64,000 bases of DNA from CAYRQP01 sp964426545 (GTDB taxonomy: Bacteria > Fermentibacterota > Fermentibacteria > Fermentibacterales > JCC-6). Shown here one piece after another: positions 8,248 through 16,750 of the stretch. Every line of letters starts with the position of its first letter. Positions within the stretch are counted from its first letter, which is position 1. The translations under genes and the position numbers were made by a program. The notes under the pieces are model-generated. The model was not told where the DNA came from. It was given only the letters and a program-made list of their open reading frames with translations, and did not search any database. The stretch is taken from positions 91,110 to 155,109 of the forward strand of contig CAYRQP010000002.1 of assembly GCA_964426545.1 (NCBI GenBank). Direction: 5' to 3'.

Positions 8248-9588
8248 ATGAGGGGTGAAAATATCATAAGGAAATGTGTTCTGTTGTTCACTCTTGTTCT
8301 GCTGATGACTGTCTGTGGCGGCAATGCAGCGGAAGATGGAAAAACACAGGTAATATTCTGGCATGCCATGGGCGGCCCGCTTGGAGAGTTTCTTGAAGAT
8401 TCTCTAATTACGGAATTCAATACACTTCATCCGGATATCGAGATAGTTCACGTCAGCATGGGGAGTTACAGGGCTCTCTGCCAGAAAATACTGGCGAGTG
8501 TGATGGCGGGTAATCCGCCTGTTCTCGCCCAGGCTTATGAAACATGGACATCCCAGCTTATACGCGGGGGTGCACTGGTGCCGATTGATTCGCTGATGGA
8601 ATTAGACACTTCAGGCATCAACGAAAGATGGAGAAATGAGTTTTTCCCGGTCTTCCGTGCAAATAACACATACAACGGTCGGATTTACAGTTTCCCGTTC
8701 AACAAAAGTGTCCAGGCGCTTTATTACAATGTCGAACTGATGGACAGTCTCGGATTGGAAGTTCCGAATACCCATGCAGAATACAGGGAAGTCCTGATTG
8801 CGCTTACTCATGACGGCAACGATGACGGCGATCTTCATGATGACTGCGACAGATGGGGTACTGCATTCAATCCGAGTGTAGGGATGTTCGAAAATCTCCT
8901 TCTGCAACGGGGAGGAGCTCTTCTCAATGCAGACAGCACAAAGACAGCGTTCAATTCAACGGAAGGTATAGCGGCTCTCCAATATCTGATCGACTTGCTT
9001 CATAAAGACGGATGTGCGAGAATTGCATCGGGATATTCTCATCAGAATGATTTTGCCAAGGGTACAGTGGGCTTTGTGCAGGGCTCTACGGTATCGCTTG
9101 CTTTCATGGAGAGTAATTGGAGGCGGCGTGAAGAAAACGGTGATCCCACATTTACACTTGCAATGGCTCCGCTTCCGGTTGCTGATGTAGAAGCGGTGAT
9201 AATTGCAGGTACGAATGTAATCATCTTCAAATCAGATCCTGCTGAAATCGAAGCAGGATGGGAGTTCATTAAATGGTTTACGGCTCCGCATCAGCAGGCA
9301 AGGTGGAGTGCTGCTACGGGATATATCCCCGCAACTCAGAGTTCCTTCGACGATCCGGTGCTGCTGGAAAGGTTCGAGGATTGTCCGGGTTTCTACGATG
9401 CTCTGCGACAGGTAGAATATGCCTGTTTCGAACCGCAGGAGACTTTCTGGTATGACGGAAGGATGTTTCTTTCCGAAGCCGTCGAAATAGCAATATATGA
9501 TAGAATGAGTGCTGAAGAAGCTTTACAAAGAGCAGCTGATCTTACAGATGCCGAACTTGCTTCGGAAGCCGCAAGACACGAGAACTGA
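8248..9588 (+). CDS. ABC transporter substrate-binding protein, family 1 (UgpB/MalE-like)
   Basis: A 446-residue exported solute-binding protein. A signal peptide at residues 1-25 ends near a Cys (TVCGG), which fits either SPI cleavage or a poor lipobox. The body carries the family 1 pattern: VIFWHAMGG, FNTLHPDIEI, PPVLAQAYETW, YNGRIYSFPFNKSVQALYYNVELM, GWEFIKWFTAPHQQARW and GYIPATQ. This is closest in pattern to glycerol-3-phosphate or sugar binding proteins (UgpB). No permease or ATPase gene lies next to it, so it either borrows a distant transporter or is an orphan. Ligand unknown. Confidence 0.85.
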   Translation: MRGENIIRKCVLLFTLVLLMTVCGGNAAEDGKTQVIFWHAMGGPLGEFLEDSLITEFNTLHPDIEIVHVSMGSYRALCQKILASVMAGNPPVLAQAYETWTSQLIRGGALVPIDSLMELDTSGINERWRNEFFPVFRANNTYNGRIYSFPFNKSVQALYYNVELMDSLGLEVPNTHAEYREVLIALTHDGNDDGDLHDDCDRWGTAFNPSVGMFENLLLQRGGALLNADSTKTAFNSTEGIAALQYLIDLLHKDGCARIASGYSHQNDFAKGTVGFVQGSTVSLAFMESNWRRREENGDPTFTLAMAPLPVADVEAVIIAGTNVIIFKSDPAEIEAGWEFIKWFTAPHQQARWSAATGYIPATQSSFDDPVLLERFEDCPGFYDALRQVEYACFEPQETFWYDGRMFLSEAVEIAIYDRMSAEEALQRAADLTDAELASEAARHEN

Positions 9589-9607
9589 TATTATGAAAGG
9601 GGCTCAT

Positions 9608-10621
9608 ATGAAATTGTTAATTCCGGTACTTGCAGCATTGTTGCTCACTGGATCAGTATTGGGGGAGACCATTACAATCGCCGAGGCGAGAGTCGATGCC
9701 AACGGAGATGGAATTCCTGATTTACTCGGTCAGACCGTGACAATAGAGGGAATTGCTACCTGCGACGGGACAACCTTTGGCGACATAAGCTGTTACATTC
9801 AGGATGAAACTGCCGGAATCAACATTTATGCTTATGACCCTCCTGTATCAGGTCGAATTCTGGCAGGAGAAAAATACAGATTGACCGGAGAAATAAAACA
9901 GTATAACGGTCTTACTGAGATATCTCCGGCATCTGCATCTGATTACACGCTTCTCGGAACCCCGGGAATTCCGGACGAATATTACAACATCATGTATCCC
10001 AATTATATCATCAACGAAAGTTATGAAGGGGAACTCATGGTGTTCGGCAGTGTATCAGAGAGCCGCTGGGTAACCGTGGCAAACGAACCGGAATCAGGTG
10101 GCGGATGGAACTTCAATGTATGGAATGGAAGCACAGCCATTGCCGTTCATGTGAGTGATGATACAGGCATAAGCGTATCGGATATCCATGCGGGTACCAG
10201 ATTGATCATTACAGGTATCGGCGGACAGTATGATTCAGAACCGCCTTATACTTCAGGATATCAACTGCTTCCAAGAGAACAGACAGATATAGTGCTGTTC
10301 AACCCATCGATTCAGGAGGGATTCCATCTTGAACTGCTAACACCCAATCCCTTTGCTCCGTCAATTGGCGAGACAATCACAATCGAATACAACGGTACTG
10401 ACATGAGATTATCACTTACAGTATTCGACAGAGCCGGAAGAGAGATTATTACGCTTGCTGATTCCCGTCCGGCCGGAGATATGATTATCTGGACCGGTAA
10501 AGATGCACGAGATGTAATTTTACCCGCAGGTTCGTACATTCTTCTTCTAGAAGGTGTGGATTCTGAAGGTAAACGATATACGACGACTGAGACAGTAGTT
10601 GTCGCAACCCCCATGAATTGA
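9608..10621 (+). CDS. Secreted OB-fold protein with FlgD/type IX-like C-terminal domain
   Basis: A 337-residue exported protein. The signal peptide is MKLLIPVLAALLLTGSVLG. Residues about 22-110 show an OB-fold of the type attached to secreted nucleases (VDANGDGIPDLLGQTVTIEGIA, then DISCYIQDETAGINIY); a second similar segment follows at about 140-225. The last 95 residues (LTPNPFAPS...SLTVFDRAGRE...WTGKDARG-like...LPAGSYILLLEG) are a FlgD-type Ig domain, often found as a sorting or anchoring tail in FCB-group secreted proteins. The ATG at 9608 with AAAGGGG upstream is preferred to earlier in-frame starts inside the previous gene. Substrate unknown; nucleic acid is possible. Confidence 0.65.
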   Translation: MKLLIPVLAALLLTGSVLGETITIAEARVDANGDGIPDLLGQTVTIEGIATCDGTTFGDISCYIQDETAGINIYAYDPPVSGRILAGEKYRLTGEIKQYNGLTEISPASASDYTLLGTPGIPDEYYNIMYPNYIINESYEGELMVFGSVSESRWVTVANEPESGGGWNFNVWNGSTAIAVHVSDDTGISVSDIHAGTRLIITGIGGQYDSEPPYTSGYQLLPREQTDIVLFNPSIQEGFHLELLTPNPFAPSIGETITIEYNGTDMRLSLTVFDRAGREIITLADSRPAGDMIIWTGKDARDVILPAGSYILLLEGVDSEGKRYTTTETVVVATPMN

Positions 10622-10628
10622 GTTGGTA

Positions 10629-11456
10629 ATGAATAAATACGGAATACTGATTACTGCTCTGCTGGCGGTTCTGCTGTTCACAGGTCAGTCATGGGCAGGA
10701 TTCGAAGAACTTGAAATTGGTATAGTCTCTCAGGCAATGGGCGGTACAGGAGTTGTGCTTCCCGGACTTGGAGCGGTGCTTTTCAATCCGGCTTCAGTTG
10801 CCGGGAGTACCGGACCGTCTGCCATTATTTCCGGAAGACTGCCGTTCACTAATATGGATTTCGGAACCTATGGAGTTGATGGGGCTTTCCCGATCAGCAA
10901 TATGTGGACTGCAGCGGTAAGTCTGCGCTACTTTGGTGGCGAACTCTATAATGAACAGACAGGTTCAGTCACCGTTGCCGGAAAACTCACGGAAGATATG
11001 TCTTTTGGAATACAGCCTGTTTTCTGCATGGCATCATTCGCCGATGGAGTAAGCAGCTACGGAAGCGGTTCGGCAATAGCCGTGAATCTTGGATTTCAGG
11101 TAGCAATGTATGACAGATGGATGATAGCTGCTTCTCTCAGAAATCCGTTTGAAGCAAGACTTGGTGAAAGCTCCGAACACCTTCAGAGAAGAATCGATGG
11201 AGGTATTCGTTATGAACCTGCTATGGGAATGATATCAGCACTTACGTTCTCGCGGGACTTCAACGGTCTCCGCATTCATGTCGGACAGGCACTTCCTATC
11301 GGGGACGTTACTTTGATGGCAGGAGTGCAGAACAATCCCATGACAGTTTCGGGGGGATTATCCGCATCTGTATCAGGCATTACATTCCAGTATGCCGTTC
11401 AGACTCACCCGCAGCTTTCCCTGTCTCATCAGGCCGGTGTGATCTATGCTTTCTAG
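10629..11456 (+). CDS. PorV/PorQ- or FadL-like outer-membrane protein
   Basis: A 275-residue protein with a signal peptide (MNKYGILITALLAVLLFTGQSWAG). Just after cleavage comes QAMGGTGVVLPGLGAVLFNPAS, the typical start of PorV/PorQ/FadL-type barrels. Alternating beta-strand sequence follows, ending in HQAGVIYAF with terminal Phe. This argues for an outer-membrane barrel. It lies 7 bases after the OB-fold gene and overlaps the next gene by 11 bases, so the three are probably made together. Precise role unknown. Confidence 0.65.
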   Translation: MNKYGILITALLAVLLFTGQSWAGFEELEIGIVSQAMGGTGVVLPGLGAVLFNPASVAGSTGPSAIISGRLPFTNMDFGTYGVDGAFPISNMWTAAVSLRYFGGELYNEQTGSVTVAGKLTEDMSFGIQPVFCMASFADGVSSYGSGSAIAVNLGFQVAMYDRWMIAASLRNPFEARLGESSEHLQRRIDGGIRYEPAMGMISALTFSRDFNGLRIHVGQALPIGDVTLMAGVQNNPMTVSGGLSASVSGITFQYAVQTHPQLSLSHQAGVIYAF

Positions 11457-13887
11457 TGTAGTCGCTGCCATCCTTATAGGGGGTCTTTGCGTACCAGGCG
11501 GCTTCGATATAAACACAGCTTCTATAGATGAATTATCGCTGATGGAAGGCATTACAGACGCACAGGCATCCGCACTTTACGAGTATATCGTAATTACGGG
11601 CGGGCTTGCAAACATCTATGAAGTTCTGGATGTCCCCGGTTTCACAACGACGGAATTGGAATGGCTTCAGTCGAACTGTGTGGTAGTACCACCGTCTGAC
11701 GGGAAGATATCTTCACAGGTACTGGAGATCATGGAACAACTGGCGACTGAAGACGGACCCGGTGATGCGGCAGTGGATGTATGGGAAAACTATCTCATTC
11801 GTCCTCTTCCTATAAACTACGCCACATCCTGGGATCTTCGCAATTTGAGCCGAGTCAGCCTCATAGATGCTGTTGCAGTCGAAAGAAGACTGCGAACAGT
11901 GGGACCCGTATCGAGTACCCGTTCACTGCGAAACATAGAGAATATCAGTTATTACGGTTATAGAAACATGCGGGACTTTGTTTCAGTCCGTGAACCAGAT
12001 CTTACCTCTATGGAAGTGTTCGGCAATTACCGTGTAATAGTCGACGGTGGGGGTGGTAGAGACTCTGATGAGGATGGTGTTGATGGAATGCTCAGCAACC
12101 TGCACTCTTCTCTTGAAGAAATTGCAGAACCGGATTCCACCAACAATTATCCTGCCGCTGTGAGAGATGAGTGGGAAGAAAGACTTACCTCCGAATATGA
12201 CCGGCTGCTTGCAGCCCGTGGAGTGACAGGCTGGGAGCATCGACTGAGAGTGGGTTTCGGCGACAGGTTTGGCGCAGGAGTCAGATTGTCGAGAGGAAGC
12301 AACTCCCTCGCAGGTTACGGCTTGTTTGCCGACCTCGACCTTGGTACAGTCAGTGAAGATTTCGATGTCGCAAAGACATTCGCCACTATAAATTACTTGG
12401 GAGCAATAGATAAAATTATTCTGGGAAATTACCATCTTGCCCTGGGGCAGGGGCTCATGATGGATAATGTCGATGACCTTATCTACCGCTCGACCTATCG
12501 AACATGGGGACTTCACCCCGACCTTACGCCTACACGTCAGTTTGCCCTGTTCGGCGGGGCGGCAAAGGTTACCGTCGGTCCATTTCTTGGATACGGTTTC
12601 TTTTCGTATGCGGAAAGAGATGCATTCACTTCCATCGATGGAACTCCGAATGTTCTCACGATGTCATCCCTCCGGACTTCCGAATATGCCGATGTTCTTA
12701 CCGAGACAACTTACGGTGGGTACGGCTTCTTCGACCTCGGAGGTTTCCTACCCATAGGCACAGCAATTGGCATTGGAGCAATGAACATTGCATGGAGTGA
12801 TTCATTGATACCTGATGCAGAAGAAATAGATATTCCCGATGACGCATCACCCTGGGACTGCCCTGAGTATGATGCTCTACCGACAGGCAACACGAGGAGT
12901 TTTGTATCGGCATCGGCACAGACGGTCTATGACAACATGAGCATAGAGGGTGAAATAGTTCGTCAGGACAATGGTGCCTTTGCTGGACTTGCACGAGCAA
13001 AGTGGCAGAACGACTATTTTTATCTATTAGGCATCTATCGCAGGTATGACCTTGGATACTCCAACCCCTACAACAGGGGATTTGCCGAGCAGATAAGATA
13101 TGACGATACAGTGTTTGAAAAACCGTATTATCTATTTGACCCGATGTATTCACAGCTTGCCGAATGGCCGACACCAAAACCTGAAGAAGGCATCTATCTC
13201 GAAAGCAGATTTCAATTGAGCAAGGAAGTCACGATTACAAAAGTGTACCTCGATTTGTGGCGTTCCCTGGGATATGACTTCAATAACTACAGATTTCAGG
13301 GAGAAGTGGAATACAGACCGGATTTTCCGGTTAGGTTTAGGTTGAAATACAAATACCAGGCTAAGACAAAGATGCACGAAGTTATTCCCACAACTTCAAG
13401 GACTTCGGAATTCACATTCAGATCATTTTTCCTTGCATCTGCAAGTGATTATTTCGATGTTACACTTCGATATGGAATGGTCAACCTGACACCCAATCCC
13501 CGCTACGGAGACGACCGCCTTATGGCTGGCGGATTCATCTCGATGAAATGGGAGCATAATTTCACAGATGCTCTTTCCGTTCTCGGCGGTTCGACACTCT
13601 GGACGACCGACGGGATGAGTCAGTGGGAGTTCGAAGATACCGGAATAGATTTTCTCGATGGTGACGGGACAAAATTCTACATGACCATCAGGAACAATCT
13701 TTCCGACAATTTACAGTTACGCTTTAAAGTGTTAAGAAAAGACACATTCTACCCGCGGACAGACCTGTACAGGCCAGACCCTGATTATCATTATCAGGGT
13801 GACCCCGATGGCTGGATGCGGATGGAGGATTTTACCGACCATGTTACCAGTTACGGCATCCGCTGTCAGCTGGATTTCCGCTGGTAA
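11446..13887 (+). CDS. ComEA-type HhH domain fused to an outer-membrane barrel
   Basis: An 813-residue protein. A short signal segment (residues 1-18) is followed by FDINTASIDELSLMEGI...IYEVLDVPGF at about 20-75, a ComEA-like double helix-hairpin-helix that normally binds DNA without sequence preference. A second, weaker HhH-like segment is at about 125-170 (LSRVSLIDAVAVERRLR). From about 255 onward the protein is strand-rich with many aromatic residues and ends MRCQLDFRW-like (aromatic terminus), indicating a large barrel. Similar HhH-barrel proteins are common but uncharacterised in Bacteroidota and relatives. The context (OB-fold protein before, 5'-nucleotidase after) suggests contact with extracellular nucleic acid; this is inference. 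Confidence 0.7.
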   Translation: MLSSVVAAILIGGLCVPGGFDINTASIDELSLMEGITDAQASALYEYIVITGGLANIYEVLDVPGFTTTELEWLQSNCVVVPPSDGKISSQVLEIMEQLATEDGPGDAAVDVWENYLIRPLPINYATSWDLRNLSRVSLIDAVAVERRLRTVGPVSSTRSLRNIENISYYGYRNMRDFVSVREPDLTSMEVFGNYRVIVDGGGGRDSDEDGVDGMLSNLHSSLEEIAEPDSTNNYPAAVRDEWEERLTSEYDRLLAARGVTGWEHRLRVGFGDRFGAGVRLSRGSNSLAGYGLFADLDLGTVSEDFDVAKTFATINYLGAIDKIILGNYHLALGQGLMMDNVDDLIYRSTYRTWGLHPDLTPTRQFALFGGAAKVTVGPFLGYGFFSYAERDAFTSIDGTPNVLTMSSLRTSEYADVLTETTYGGYGFFDLGGFLPIGTAIGIGAMNIAWSDSLIPDAEEIDIPDDASPWDCPEYDALPTGNTRSFVSASAQTVYDNMSIEGEIVRQDNGAFAGLARAKWQNDYFYLLGIYRRYDLGYSNPYNRGFAEQIRYDDTVFEKPYYLFDPMYSQLAEWPTPKPEEGIYLESRFQLSKEVTITKVYLDLWRSLGYDFNNYRFQGEVEYRPDFPVRFRLKYKYQAKTKMHEVIPTTSRTSEFTFRSFFLASASDYFDVTLRYGMVNLTPNPRYGDDRLMAGGFISMKWEHNFTDALSVLGGSTLWTTDGMSQWEFEDTGIDFLDGDGTKFYMTIRNNLSDNLQLRFKVLRKDTFYPRTDLYRPDPDYHYQGDPDGWMRMEDFTDHVTSYGIRCQLDFRW

Positions 13888-13897
13888 GGGAGGAAAT

Positions 13898-15127
13898 ATG
13901 AATATTATTGCAGCAGGATTGATATCCTTGATGGCACTGACGGGAAGCCTTCCCGACGTCATGTGGCAGGGAGATGCGAATACATCTTCGGCATGGGCTT
14001 TGGGTATGGGGAATGCAGGATTCCTGGAAGTATCCCCTATCGGCGGGCTCCAGAATCCGGCGTTGCTGGCTTTATCCGGCGGAGGGCTTGGTGTGGAATT
14101 GTCCGGGGGTGTCGATCTCGCCATAGAGAAACGGACATTGTTAATCTATGATACATTTGGAAGTTCTATAGGAGAATCAGAGTATTCCTATAATCAGGGT
14201 TTTCAGTTTCTCCCGGGCGGAGCCGGAATTTCTTACTGTGGCGGTTCCCTCCCGCAAGCCGTGTCTATCGGTTTCGGGTGGGTTATTCCTCATACTTATC
14301 AGTATTCTTACAATAGAATAATTCGTGATGATAACTATGTTCAGACAGGTGATGAAAAACTGACCATAACAGGAATGGAGAACGAGTTCGCGGTTGCATT
14401 CTCTATTGCTCCCGTAGAATTCCTGTCAATCGGACTGGGCGGTGGATATATACTTGGCAGCAGGGATGTCAAATGGGAAGTGACACGTGTTGCCTTTAAC
14501 GATTCCGATACGGTCATGCAACGAACTCTCGATATATCAGGAGCAACTGCACGGGCCTCCTTCCTGTTTATTCCATCTAACAGAGTTTTCATAACCGGAG
14601 TTGTGGAATACCCGATAATGCGTTCTTTCTCACCCGAAACAACAGGGGATTCTGTTTCCTGGAATGTGCTGAGTGATACTACCGATTACGACCTCGACCT
14701 TCCAATGGTTTGTAAACTGGGCGCTGTTTATCTCCCGGGGAATAACCTGCAGTCGAAATTCGTGCTTGGTCTGCTCTGGAGTAATGATGGGAGTATGGAA
14801 TATGCAGAAGAAAGTCTGAATCTTCATAATGCATGGGGAGTCAGGGTCGGTGTTGAAAACACACTTCCGGGCGGTCCGACAGCACGGTTTGGCTTCAGTT
14901 ATGACCGCTCATCCATTGCATCTTCACTCGACGGTATGGCGTTTACCGGCGGAATGGCATTTAGAGCAGGAGATTATGCTCTCGATATGGGGATTTCATT
15001 TTCTCCCAACAGATGGCGGCAGACTGATGTCTCCGCACTTCCTTCCTTTGTTGCTGGAGATTCACTGACGGTCGAAGGTTCCAATACAAAGCTGATGTTC
15101 AGTATCAGCAAAACATTTGCATTATAG
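13898..15127 (+). CDS. PorV/FadL-like outer-membrane protein
   Basis: A 409-residue exported protein. The ATG at 13898 follows GGGAGGAAAT, and an upstream in-frame start inside the previous gene is rejected. After a signal peptide (MNIIAAGLISLMALTGSLP) comes SAWALGMGNAGFLEVSPIGG, again the AxGxGxAG/NP start of PorV/FadL-type barrels (GGLQNPALLALS). Many amphipathic strands follow and the end is KLMFSISKTFAL. It is the second such protein in the cluster and is not a close copy of the one at 10629. It may transport hydrophobic compounds or serve protein secretion. Confidence 0.62.
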   Translation: MNIIAAGLISLMALTGSLPDVMWQGDANTSSAWALGMGNAGFLEVSPIGGLQNPALLALSGGGLGVELSGGVDLAIEKRTLLIYDTFGSSIGESEYSYNQGFQFLPGGAGISYCGGSLPQAVSIGFGWVIPHTYQYSYNRIIRDDNYVQTGDEKLTITGMENEFAVAFSIAPVEFLSIGLGGGYILGSRDVKWEVTRVAFNDSDTVMQRTLDISGATARASFLFIPSNRVFITGVVEYPIMRSFSPETTGDSVSWNVLSDTTDYDLDLPMVCKLGAVYLPGNNLQSKFVLGLLWSNDGSMEYAEESLNLHNAWGVRVGVENTLPGGPTARFGFSYDRSSIASSLDGMAFTGGMAFRAGDYALDMGISFSPNRWRQTDVSALPSFVAGDSLTVEGSNTKLMFSISKTFAL

Positions 15128-15136
15128 GAGGTAGGC

Positions 15137-16750
15137 GTGAAAATACTGATTAGTGCGCTGCTTCTTATTCTTGCATTTTCGGCTTCCGGTGAGATAATCT
15201 ATGTGAATATTCTTCATACTAACGATATTCACGGCGGGATTGTCTCTAAAGCTGCATCATTCATGAACCCCAATTTCCCGCCGATGATGGGGGGGGGGGC
15301 ATACATTGCCGCCTATGTCGAAGATGTTCGTGAAGAATGCGCGGAAACAGGAGAATACTGCTTTTTGATAGATGCCGGTGATATCTATCAGGGAACGCCG
15401 GTTGGTAACTATGAAACAGGGAAATTCATTGTCGAATGGATGAATGCTATAGGATACGACTTCATGACCTTCGGCAACCATGATTTTGATGACGGAACTG
15501 ATAATGCTCTGGCACTGGCAGAACAGGCTGATTTTCCGGTACTCTGCGCTAATCTTGTCGAAGCATGGACAGGTGAAGTTCCCGATCCCGTCCTGCCTTA
15601 TGTGATCTATGGTGTTGGTGGTGTGGATATCGCCTTTATTGGCATGACCACAACCGATACTTACGGGCTTGTGACTCCCGAACTGCTGGGTGAGTACAGT
15701 TTCCTGCATGAAGTGGAGACAATCGAGAGGTACATTACCGAAGTTGAAGAAGAAGGTGCAGATATTATCATTATGGTGTCTCATCTCGGACAGCCGGGTG
15801 ACCCCGATAAATATCTCGAAAGAGTCTATACCGCATGGTCGGCAGGTGAAGAATACACGAAGAGTTTCTGCATGAATACAGCCGAGCTTACCTGTATAGT
15901 ATCCGGAATAGACCTGATTGTATCCGGACATACTCACTATGGGCTCATGGAGCCGTGGGTCAGTCCGGTCAATCACACGCTTGTCGTTCAGGGATATGCC
16001 AACGGGACAGGTATTGGCAGAATCCGTCTTGCAATCGATACGGAAAGCGGAATGCTTGTGGATTTCGACTGCCCCGAAGGAGACGAATATGTAAGCCTGC
16101 TTCATGACGAATATTGGCCCAATGATGAGATAGCAGAGATGATAGAAGAATTCAGGGAAATAGCTGAAGCCGGGATGGATGAAGTCATAGGTGAAGCCAC
16201 ATCCCAGATTCCGCGCGGTGGAGCCGAACACCCAATGGGACGGATGATATCAGATGCAATGCTCTTCGCAACCGGTGGTGATGTTGCCCTTATGAACAGG
16301 GGAGGTATCCGTGCTACAATTCCCAGGGGGGATATTACATCAAGAGTGATATATGAAACCATTCCCTTCGAAGAGAATCTATATCTCTTCGAACTTACCG
16401 GAGCCGAGTTGAAAGCTGTGCTCGAAACCGGCATGCAGGGACGGCGCCGTGACATGGAGATCGGCGGGATGACTGCAACGAGAAATCAGGCATTGGATGA
16501 CGGGGATAAAATAACTAATTTCCTTATTGGCGGAGTTCCGATGCATCCCGACAGCATCTACACCTTCGTTACTACCGGTTATCTTGCACAGGGAAATGTG
16601 GGTTATGATATCATGCTGGAACATCAGTCCGTGCCCGCTGAAATAACTCTTCTCGATGCTGTTATTGCATATGTTGCTGATATCGGAATAATTGAGCCTG
16701 ATAACGGCATGAGAATAATCTGGATTGATGAACCGGAAGAAGATGAATAA
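15137..16750 (+). CDS. Periplasmic 5'-nucleotidase/metallophosphoesterase, UshA family
   Basis: A 537-residue exported two-domain enzyme. The signal peptide is MKILISALLLILAFSASG. The N-terminal metallophosphatase domain has the two-metal motifs HTNDIHGG (Asp, His), DAGDIYQGTP, FGNHDFDDG, VSHLG and VSGHTHYG. The C-terminal nucleotide-binding domain has LMNRGGIRATIPRGDIT and the VLETGMQG region. It would dephosphorylate nucleotides or related esters outside the cytoplasm, scavenging phosphate and nucleosides. GTG start with an excellent AGGAGGTAGGC site. An 11-G run at 15289-15299 encodes part of MMGGGA. The next gene overlaps its stop by 8 bases. Confidence 0.88.
   Translation: MKILISALLLILAFSASGEIIYVNILHTNDIHGGIVSKAASFMNPNFPPMMGGGAYIAAYVEDVREECAETGEYCFLIDAGDIYQGTPVGNYETGKFIVEWMNAIGYDFMTFGNHDFDDGTDNALALAEQADFPVLCANLVEAWTGEVPDPVLPYVIYGVGGVDIAFIGMTTTDTYGLVTPELLGEYSFLHEVETIERYITEVEEEGADIIIMVSHLGQPGDPDKYLERVYTAWSAGEEYTKSFCMNTAELTCIVSGIDLIVSGHTHYGLMEPWVSPVNHTLVVQGYANGTGIGRIRLAIDTESGMLVDFDCPEGDEYVSLLHDEYWPNDEIAEMIEEFREIAEAGMDEVIGEATSQIPRGGAEHPMGRMISDAMLFATGGDVALMNRGGIRATIPRGDITSRVIYETIPFEENLYLFELTGAELKAVLETGMQGRRRDMEIGGMTATRNQALDDGDKITNFLIGGVPMHPDSIYTFVTTGYLAQGNVGYDIMLEHQSVPAEITLLDAVIAYVADIGIIEPDNGMRIIWIDEPEEDE
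15289..15299 (+). repeat. 11-G homopolymer inside the 5'-nucleotidase gene
   Basis: Eleven consecutive G residues code for the end of Met and three Gly codons. The present length keeps the gene in frame; gain or loss of one base would truncate the enzyme about 55 residues after the start. Such tracts are classic slippage sites. Confidence 0.95.

Noticed and set aside
15257..16231. 324-residue open frame on the minus strand
   Set aside because: It lies wholly antisense to the 5'-nucleotidase, which has all its motifs; composition is that of a shadow frame.
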